A DNA stretch of 64,000 nucleotides from SKLM01 sp964421785 (GTDB lineage: Bacteria > Chloroflexota > Anaerolineae > B4-G1), in NCBI GenBank assembly GCA_964421785.1, contig CAYQZG010000001.1, forward strand, positions 98,905-162,904. The letters are read 5' to 3'. Below are positions 58,651 through 64,000 of the stretch, one piece after another. The number at the start of each line of letters is the position of its first letter. Within the stretch, counting starts at the first letter, position 1. The notes below the pieces were generated by a model, which ran no database searches, had not been told where the DNA came from, and saw only the letters and a list, made by a program, of their open reading frames with translations. The position numbers and the translations under genes were made by a program.

Positions 58651-59181
58651 ATGGACATCCTGCACTTGATCGACCGCCTAGAGGAGATCATTAAGGAGAG
58701 CCGGAGAATGCCTTTCAGCGACCTTCGGCTCGTCAACGAGCAACGGGTTTGGCCTCTGCTTGACCAGATGCGAATCTCAATTCCCGATGAGATGCGACGA
58801 GCTGAGCGTGTTCTGCGGGAGAAGGAGCGGACAAAGGCACAAGCCACGGAGGAGGCCGAGCGCATCATTGCACTGGCACGGCAAGAGGCTGCAGAGCTGG
58901 CTGCGAGCCATAGCGTCGCGCAGACTGCCGAGGAGGCGGCGACTGTGATACGTGATCGGGCCAGACAGGAGGCTCGGGAGATCGTGGCCGGAGCGGATGA
59001 GTATGCGTTCGATGTCCTTTGTGACCTGGAACAGGATTTGAAGCGGGCGCTGACCGTCATCGAGAACGGCATCCGCGCGGTTGAAGCAAGGCAAGGAGGC
59101 CAGAAGGGACCGGCATCTTCGTCTAGCCAGTCTGAGTCGGGGCCCGGAGGGCGAGCTCCGTCGGAGAAGGAGACAACCTGA
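58651..59181 (+). CDS. Coiled-coil protein between coaD and rpmF
   Basis: A 176-residue protein with a long central helix rich in Glu, Arg and Ala (residues about 45-135; RRAERVLREKERTKAQATEE) and a disordered Ser/Gly tail. It resembles the b-subunit/DivIVA-like coiled-coil proteins. Its place between coaD and rpmF in this run is noted, but the function is unknown. No membrane segment is present. GGAGGCTACG supplies the Shine-Dalgarno. Confidence 0.82.
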   Translation: MDILHLIDRLEEIIKESRRMPFSDLRLVNEQRVWPLLDQMRISIPDEMRRAERVLREKERTKAQATEEAERIIALARQEAAELAASHSVAQTAEEAATVIRDRARQEAREIVAGADEYAFDVLCDLEQDLKRALTVIENGIRAVEARQGGQKGPASSSSQSESGPGGRAPSEKETT

Positions 59182-59264
59182 TCTTGACATGTTCAGCCTG
59201 CGACTCTATAATTACGCGACGCAGGCTATGAGTTCGAAGACGTTGAAAAAGGAGTTGATAGGCA

Positions 59265-59450
59265 ATGGGTGCTGTTCCGAAGTTTAGAATTTCAAAATCG
59301 CGCGGTCGCAAGCGGAGTAGTCAGTGGAAGATCAAGCCTCACAACCTGGTGACCTGTGAGTGGTGTGGTGAGCCGAAGCTACCCCATCACGTTTGTATGA
59401 ACTGCGGTACGTATCGCGGCGAACAGGTTCTTGAGATCGAAGAGGAGTAG
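59265..59450 (+). CDS. rpmF: 50S ribosomal protein L32
   Basis: A 61-residue protein, MGAVPKFRISKSRGRKRSS then a zinc ribbon with CEWCG and CMNCG, the cysteine-retaining (C+) form. It ends in an acidic QVLEIEEE tail. It stands directly before fabD; in many bacteria rpmF is linked to fatty-acid synthesis genes, and the same linkage is seen here without plsX or fabH between them. Confidence 0.96.
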   Translation: MGAVPKFRISKSRGRKRSSQWKIKPHNLVTCEWCGEPKLPHHVCMNCGTYRGEQVLEIEEE

Positions 59451-59507
59451 CGCTGCAACGCGCGACGCGAAAAGGCGTTTGTCGTTAACAGTTTAGCGGG
59501 GGAGCCA

Positions 59508-60422
59508 TTGGCACGTAAGTGCACCTATCTGTTTCCAGGACAGGGCTCTCAATACGTGGGGATGGGGTACGATCTAGCTGAGAAGTATCCCACCGCCTGC
59601 GATGTATTTGCCCAGGCCGATCATGTCCTGGGCATTCTTTTGTCCAGGCTCTGCTTCGAGGGACCTGCTGAGGCTCTGAACGACACGGTGAATACACAGC
59701 CGGCGATCTTGGCCACCAGCGCGGCCGCGCTTCGCGTGCTGGAGAGCCAGGGCCTGGAAGCTCCGGCCTACGTGGCAGGCCACAGCATGGGTGAGTTCAG
59801 CGCACTGGTGGCCTCTGAGGCTCTTTCCTTCGAGGCGGGGTTGAAGCTGGTGCGCGAGCGCGGTCGTCTTATGAAGGAGGCGGGCGAGCGGAACCCCGGC
59901 GGTATGGCGGCCGTGCTGGGGTTGGAGCGCGAGGTCTTGGAGGACGTATGTGCCATCGTCCGTGGGCGGACGGGTGCCTACGTTGGTGTGGCGAATGATA
60001 ACTGTCCCGGACAGATCGTCATCTCCGGCGCGGTGACGGCGCTGGAGCGGGCGATGGAGGCCGCTCGGGAGCGTGGAGCCAAGCGGATCGTTCGCCTGGC
60101 CGTGAGCATCGCGGCCCATTCTCCGTTGATGGCCGAGGCTGCTGAGGCGTTCAAACAGCATCTTGACGACACGCCGCTTCGAGAGCCGACGGTGCCGATC
60201 GTGGCGAACGCCATCGCTCGTCCCTTGACGGATGTCGACGCGATCCGCGATGCGCTGAGGAAGCAGCTTACCTCGCCGGTGCGTTGGACCGAGTCGATGG
60301 CGTGGGCGCTGGCGCAAGACGTTGATTGCTTCGTCGAGGTTGGGCCGAAAAAGGTGCTCACCAATCTCCTGCGCCGCATTGATCGATCCGCGGAGAGGAT
60401 GACCACTGCCGATGCGCTGTGA
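59508..60422 (+). CDS. fabD: Malonyl-CoA:ACP transacylase
   Basis: A 304-residue protein from a TTG at 59508 with GGGGGAG upstream. The acyltransferase motifs are FPGQGSQYVGMG, the nucleophile serine in GHSMGEFSAL, and catalytic His in IAAHSPLM. It loads malonyl groups onto ACP for fatty-acid elongation. It precedes fabG by 87 bp; no acpP or fabF gene follows within the window, so the rest of the pathway is elsewhere. Confidence 0.95.
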   Translation: MARKCTYLFPGQGSQYVGMGYDLAEKYPTACDVFAQADHVLGILLSRLCFEGPAEALNDTVNTQPAILATSAAALRVLESQGLEAPAYVAGHSMGEFSALVASEALSFEAGLKLVRERGRLMKEAGERNPGGMAAVLGLEREVLEDVCAIVRGRTGAYVGVANDNCPGQIVISGAVTALERAMEAARERGAKRIVRLAVSIAAHSPLMAEAAEAFKQHLDDTPLREPTVPIVANAIARPLTDVDAIRDALRKQLTSPVRWTESMAWALAQDVDCFVEVGPKKVLTNLLRRIDRSAERMTTADAL

Positions 60423-60509
60423 GCGCCGGATAGCCATATCCGGCGCGAGCATAGGTGACTGAGAGAGGGAGAGATTGTCGGGTTAGGGCCGAGTCTGTGG
60501 AGGGTGACC

Positions 60510-61259
60510 ATGAATCTGAACGGTAAAGTTGCTGTGGTGACTGGGGCTTCGCGCGGTATCGGTCGCGCCATAGCGCTGGATCTGGCCCATCGGGGTGCCA
60601 GCGTCGTGGTCAACTACAACAGAAGCGTCGATGCTGCGAACGATGTGGTGGACGCCATCGAGCAGCAGGGGGGGCAGGCGATCGCCGTCCAGGCTGATGT
60701 CGGTGATCGGGGTCAAGCTACCCAGTTGATACAGGTGGCAATTGACACTTTTGGCGGTATCGATATACTAGTCAACAACGCGGGTACCACCCGGGATCGA
60801 CTGCTCATGATGATGAGTGAGGAAGATTGGGACGTTGTGTTGCGGACGAACCTGAAGGGGGTCTTCAACTGCAGCAAGGCCGCTGCTCGTAAGATGATGC
60901 GTCAGCGCTCCGGAAGGATCGTGAACATCAGCTCTGTATCCGGCATCGCCGGCCAGGGCGGGCAGACGAACTATGCCGCCTCTAAGGCCGGTATTATCGG
61001 CTTCACGAAGAGCCTGGCCAAGGAGTTGGGTGCCCGGGGTGTTACGGTGAACGCTGTCGCCCCCGGCTTCGTCGCTACGGATCTGACGGCTGATCTGTCG
61101 GAAGAGCTGGTGCAAAAGGCCATAGAATCAACCCCTTTGGGGCGCATGGGCCGGCCGGAGGAAATCGCCCACGCTGTGGCCTTTCTGGCTTCTGATCTGG
61201 CCTCCTTCATCACCGGGGACGTGCTGACGGTCGATGGTGGCCTGGTGATGCAGGGGTAG
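60510..61259 (+). CDS. fabG: 3-oxoacyl-[ACP] reductase
   Basis: A 249-residue short-chain dehydrogenase starting at the ATG at 60510, where GGAGGG lies 5 nt upstream (an in-frame GTG at 60504 overlaps that site). The NADPH-binding TGASRGIGRA, the NNAGTTRD motif and the catalytic Ser-Tyr-Lys in NISSVSG and NYAASKAG are intact. It reduces 3-ketoacyl-ACP in fatty-acid synthesis. The N-terminal Arg in SRGIG marks NADPH preference. Confidence 0.94.
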   Translation: MNLNGKVAVVTGASRGIGRAIALDLAHRGASVVVNYNRSVDAANDVVDAIEQQGGQAIAVQADVGDRGQATQLIQVAIDTFGGIDILVNNAGTTRDRLLMMMSEEDWDVVLRTNLKGVFNCSKAAARKMMRQRSGRIVNISSVSGIAGQGGQTNYAASKAGIIGFTKSLAKELGARGVTVNAVAPGFVATDLTADLSEELVQKAIESTPLGRMGRPEEIAHAVAFLASDLASFITGDVLTVDGGLVMQG

Positions 61260-61297
61260 CCGATTCGGTGGCGAGTGACCGGCGGGAGGGACGAGGA

Positions 61298-61627
61298 ATG
61301 GAAACACAGGCGGAGTTGGGCAAGATCAGCATCGCACCGGAGGTGCTGGCCACGACAGCTCGTCTGACGGCGTTGGCTGTGCCGGGAGTGGCTCGTTTGA
61401 TTGCGCCGCCCGGGATGGGGCGTCTCCTTCAGACCAGCGGCGTGAAGGTCGAGGTGGTCGACGAGAACGAGGTTCACGTTGAGATCTATGTGATGACGGA
61501 CCCGGATGTCAACATGCTCAGCGTCGGACGCAAGATTCGTGCGGAGGTCACGCGTGCACTCCAGGACATGGTGGGCGTTGACGTTCGGGCGGTCGACGTT
61601 CATATTGAGGATGTGAGCTTTGCGTGA
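61298..61627 (+). CDS. Asp23/Gls24 family protein (second paralog)
   Basis: A 109-residue protein from the ATG at 61298, preceded by GACGAGGA. The Asp23 pattern is seen in GKISIAPEVLATTARLTAL, VHVEIYVMTDPDVNM and VDVHIEDVSF. It lies between fabG and nusB, as in several Firmicutes where an Asp23 gene (yqhY) is linked to fatty-acid and nusB genes. YqhY has been linked to regulation of acetyl-CoA carboxylase in Bacillus, so a link to lipid synthesis is an attractive inference. Confidence 0.9.
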   Translation: METQAELGKISIAPEVLATTARLTALAVPGVARLIAPPGMGRLLQTSGVKVEVVDENEVHVEIYVMTDPDVNMLSVGRKIRAEVTRALQDMVGVDVRAVDVHIEDVSFA

Positions 61628-61657
61628 TGAGCCTTGAGCTTTGGACGTGACGTGCCG

Positions 61658-62092
61658 ATGGTAAAGGGCCGGCGCCAAGCGCGAATTCTGGCGCTGCAGG
61701 CCTTATACGAGATCGACTGTGCGTCGCATGCACCTGATATCGTGCTCTATCGGCAGATCGTTGTTAATGACCTTCCCGCTGTCTACACGGATTTCGCCCG
61801 GCACTTGGTGACCGGCGTGCTTGAGCATCAAGATGTGCTTGATGGTTTCATCCACGAACATGCGCCTGAATGGCCGCTTGAGCAGATGGCGTATATTGAT
61901 CGCAACATCCTGCGCATGGCCATTTTCGAGTTCGCCGTCGATGGCAGCACGCCGGTCAAGGTTGCTATCAATGAGGCTGTTGAGCTCGCGAAGAGCTTTG
62001 GGTCGGACAGTGCCCCGCGGTTTGTGAACGGTGTGCTGGGCAGCTTGGTGGATCGGAAAGGTGCTATCGCCGAAGCTGCACGGCAAGACTGA
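61658..62092 (+). CDS. nusB: Transcription antitermination factor NusB
   Basis: A 144-residue all-helical protein starting at the ATG at 61658, where homologs also begin (VKGRRQARILALQALYEID); an in-frame TTG at 61634 is less likely. Conserved motifs are IDRNILRMAIFEF and INEAVELAKSFGSDSAPRFVNGVL. NusB binds BoxA RNA with S10 in rRNA antitermination. It follows the yqhY-like Asp23 gene, reproducing the yqhY-nusB synteny of Firmicutes. Confidence 0.93.
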   Translation: MVKGRRQARILALQALYEIDCASHAPDIVLYRQIVVNDLPAVYTDFARHLVTGVLEHQDVLDGFIHEHAPEWPLEQMAYIDRNILRMAIFEFAVDGSTPVKVAINEAVELAKSFGSDSAPRFVNGVLGSLVDRKGAIAEAARQD

Positions 62093-62111
62093 GTTCTGAG
62101 AGGATGTCTTC

Positions 62112-62423
62112 GTGGATTTCTTGAATGTCGGCCCGTGGGAATTGGTCGTTGTGTTGATCATCGCCATCTTGGTCGCCGGACCAAAGCGTATGGTTGAGAT
62201 CGCGCGTACGTTAGGTCAGTTTTCCCGTCAACTACGCGATCTGTCGCGCGAGTTCACTATGGCGCTTCAGGCTGAGATTCAAGCCACCGAGGAAGAGGCA
62301 GGGAGTGCCGGCGTCGACCTGCAGGAGGTGCAGAGGGATTTGGAGCACGTGCTTTCCGGTTCCCCTCAGCGTGAATCCGATGTGCATAACGGATCCGATT
62401 CGTCCACTGTGGAGGAAGCATGA
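62112..62423 (+). CDS. TatA/TatB-family twin-arginine translocase subunit (TatB-like)
   Basis: A 103-residue protein from a GTG at 62112. It has an N-terminal membrane helix (GPWELVVVLIIAILVAGP), an amphipathic helix (RMVEIARTLGQFSRQLRDLSREF) and an acidic tail. The GP after the membrane helix is TatB-like; TatA usually has FG at this position. It overlaps tatC by four bases. No separate TatA is encoded here. Confidence 0.9.
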   Translation: MDFLNVGPWELVVVLIIAILVAGPKRMVEIARTLGQFSRQLRDLSREFTMALQAEIQATEEEAGSAGVDLQEVQRDLEHVLSGSPQRESDVHNGSDSSTVEEA

Positions 62424-63118
62424 GCGACCAGGCGCGGATGTCGATCCTGGAGCACCTGGACGAGCTTCGCAATCGGTTGCTGAAGTCCGTCGTTGCCCTC
62501 GCCGTCGGCGTCGTGGTTGGGACGTTTTTCGCACCTCGTGTCCTGCAGCTGTTGGTCGCTCCGCTCGGGGAGCAGACGCCGATTGCCATTGCGCCGACCG
62601 AATCGGTGGGGGTGTACTTCAAGGTCTCGATTGTGGTCGGCCTCGTCGTGGCCATGCCCGTGATTATGTATCAGCTTTTCCGCTTCATCGCCCCAGGTCT
62701 TGAACCTCATGAGAGGCGCTACGTTCTGTTCGGCTCGCCCATCGCCGCGATCAGCTTCGCTGCGGGCGTCGTTTTTGCGGCTCTGGTCCTCATTCCTGCG
62801 GCGATGCCGTTTCTACGGGGGTTTTTGGCCGAGATCGTCGAACAACGTTACTCGATTAACCGTTACATCTCTTTCGTGAGCACCATTCTGCTCTGGGCCG
62901 GCTTGGTGTTTGAGACGCCTCTTGTGATGTACTTCTTGGCCAAGCTTGGCGTGGCGACGCCTGAGGGGTTTGGCAAGGCCCGCCGCGTGGTCATCATTGG
63001 GGCCGCTGCCGGCGCCGCGGTGATCACGCCGACGACAGACCCAGTCAATATGCTGCTCATCATGGGGCCTTTCTTGCTCCTGTATGAGCTTGGGATCCTA
63101 CTGGCGCGCTTCGCGTGA
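62420..63118 (+). CDS. tatC: Sec-independent protein translocase TatC
   Basis: A 232-residue protein with six membrane helices, overlapping the preceding tat gene by four bases (ATGA). The N-terminal MSILEHLDELRNRLLKS motif and the FRFIAPGLEPHERRY loop are the conserved TatC regions that bind the twin-arginine signal peptide. It exports folded proteins across the membrane with its TatA/B-family partner. Confidence 0.96.
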   Translation: MSDQARMSILEHLDELRNRLLKSVVALAVGVVVGTFFAPRVLQLLVAPLGEQTPIAIAPTESVGVYFKVSIVVGLVVAMPVIMYQLFRFIAPGLEPHERRYVLFGSPIAAISFAAGVVFAALVLIPAAMPFLRGFLAEIVEQRYSINRYISFVSTILLWAGLVFETPLVMYFLAKLGVATPEGFGKARRVVIIGAAAGAAVITPTTDPVNMLLIMGPFLLLYELGILLARFA

Positions 63119-63163
63119 TGATCGTGGCTTCCCCTCGTTGAAGAGGAGAAGAGGAGGGCATTG

Positions 63164-63400
63164 ATGAAGAAGCAGTCGGGAGTGACAGGCACGGTTGTGG
63201 TGTCGGTGCTTACGTTGTGTTGCTCGACGGTCTGTTCTGCTATGGGCATCTACGCCGTTGCAGATCAGGGACGCACGGTCCATATCGGGCCCGCCGCTGC
63301 CATCCCGATGATCTTGCTGGGTATCCTGGTCTGGATTGTGCCTCCACTGCTCTGGTCGGTTGCGGTGGAGGACAATGAGGAAGAGGTGGATAAGGTATAG
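63164..63400 (+). CDS. Small two-helix membrane protein
   Basis: A 78-residue protein from the ATG at 63164, which has GAGGAGGG at 5-nt spacing. Two hydrophobic segments (VVVSVLTLCCSTVCSAMGIY and ILLGILVWIVPPLLWSV) are followed by an acidic tail EDNEEEVDKV. It lies after tatC in the same direction. No family was recognised. Confidence 0.7.
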   Translation: MKKQSGVTGTVVVSVLTLCCSTVCSAMGIYAVADQGRTVHIGPAAAIPMILLGILVWIVPPLLWSVAVEDNEEEVDKV

Positions 63401-63506
63401 GCGAGGCAGGGTGGAGGTCATCATTCCCCTCCTGCTCCTGGCGGATCCGGCTGGAGCGTGAGGGGCCATAAGGTGAATAGTTACGAGTGGAGAAAGGTAT
63501 CGTTGC

Positions 63507-64000
63507 ATGAGCCGACAACGCGTTATCATCATGGGAGCCGCCGGACGTGACTTCCACAACTTCAATGCTTACTTTCGCGACAACGCTGACTATGAGGTAG
63601 TCGCCTTCACCGCCGCGCAGATCCCTAATATCGAGGAGCGGCGCTACCCACCGGAGCTGGCCGGGAATCTTTATCCCACGGGCATACCGATCTATTCGGA
63701 GGCCGATCTTTCAGATCTGATCGTTGAGAAGGCGGTCGATCAGGTCGTCTTTGCCTACTCCGATGTCGCGCACGAGTACGTGATGCATAGGGCCTCGCAG
63801 GTCCTGGCTGCCGGCGCTGATTTCCGGCTCATGGGGGCAAACACCACCATGTTGAGGAGCGACAAGCCTCTGGTGAGCGTTTGTGCCCTGCGCACCGGCA
63901 GTGGCAAGAGCCAGACCACACGCTGCGTCTCCGACATCCTCCAGGAGATGGGGAAGCAGGTGGTCGTCATCCGCCATCCCATGCCCTACGGCGACCTGGC
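63507..64000 (+). CDS. Cyclic 2,3-diphosphoglycerate synthetase-like GTPase (5' part)
   Basis: The first 164 residues are in the window, from the ATG at 63507. The N-terminal Rossmann-like domain reads RVIIMGAAGRDFHNFNAYFR and FTAAQIPNIEERRYPPELAG, followed by a P-loop (ALRTGSGKSQTTR) near residue 135. These are the marks of the COG2403 family related to archaeal cyclic 2,3-diphosphoglycerate synthetase. In Chloroflexota such proteins occur outside cDPG producers, so the product is uncertain. The gene continues beyond the window. Confidence 0.85.
   Translation, partial: MSRQRVIIMGAAGRDFHNFNAYFRDNADYEVVAFTAAQIPNIEERRYPPELAGNLYPTGIPIYSEADLSDLIVEKAVDQVVFAYSDVAHEYVMHRASQVLAAGADFRLMGANTTMLRSDKPLVSVCALRTGSGKSQTTRCVSDILQEMGKQVVVIRHPMPYGDL

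Overview
The window looks like a chromosomal segment from a member of the phylum Chloroflexota, probably Anaerolineae-like. This rests on gene content: a UPF0182 giant membrane protein, a stand-alone MutL-type ASKHA protein, zinc-ribbon/LysM membrane proteins with Thr-Pro linkers, a class D-like sortase, Asp23/FakA/DegV genes and a minimal TatB-like/TatC pair. No tRNA, rRNA, CRISPR array, insertion sequence or phage module was recognised by eye. Most genes have a Shine-Dalgarno sequence, and several promoters of the TTGACA/TATAAT type can be read directly.

Layout. 1-5.8 kb (minus): GT-C-like polytopic membrane proteins and a LysM/SpaA-like surface protein. 6.1-9.4 kb (plus): an RpiR-type regulator and a two-gene ABC-2 exporter. 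9.5-11.3 kb (minus): hisS and a DUF4258 gene. 11.5-18.3 kb (plus): efp, UPF0182, an aldo/keto reductase with a coupled Cys-rich protein, a site-2 protease, an RmlC-like cupin and a small hypothetical. 18.4-19.8 kb (minus): a class II aldolase. 19.9-27.9 kb (minus): an eight-gene cluster of mostly undescribed proteins around a MutL-like ASKHA protein, driven by a clear promoter. 28.1-31.5 kb (plus): a zinc-ribbon/TM/LysM protein, a methyltransferase overlapping a sortase, and a small membrane protein. 31.5-34.9 kb (minus): a membrane protein, an orphan HisKA_3 kinase, and an XRE regulator coupled to a 40-residue ORF. 35.1-48.8 kb is a GC-richer block with glcD-elp3, a methyltransferase, a TPR/NB-ARC pair separated by heptanucleotide repeats, a DUF433/DUF5615 toxin-antitoxin pair, argH-argG and an RNB exoribonuclease. 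48.9-52.3 kb (minus): an orphan response regulator, lon and rpmB. 52.6-64 kb (plus) is a housekeeping run: Asp23, fakA, fakB, recG, coaD, a coiled-coil protein, rpmF, fabD, fabG, a second Asp23, nusB, tatB-like/tatC and the start of a cyclic 2,3-diphosphoglycerate synthetase-like gene.

The strongest regulatory discovery is upstream of argG (45946-46192). A TTGACA promoter is followed by a short leader ORF with clustered arginine CGA codons. After it come three mutually exclusive RNA pairings: a 1:2 hairpin, a 2:3 antiterminator, and a 14-bp 3:4 terminator with seven U residues. This is the complete architecture of ribosome-mediated attenuation, here apparently controlling arginine biosynthesis. 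The best candidate for an undescribed protein system is the MutL-centred membrane cluster at 19.9-27.9 kb. Its zinc-ribbon protein carries eight short W-L motifs, and its last gene encodes a candidate sortase substrate (MPDTG) for the sortase 10 kb away.
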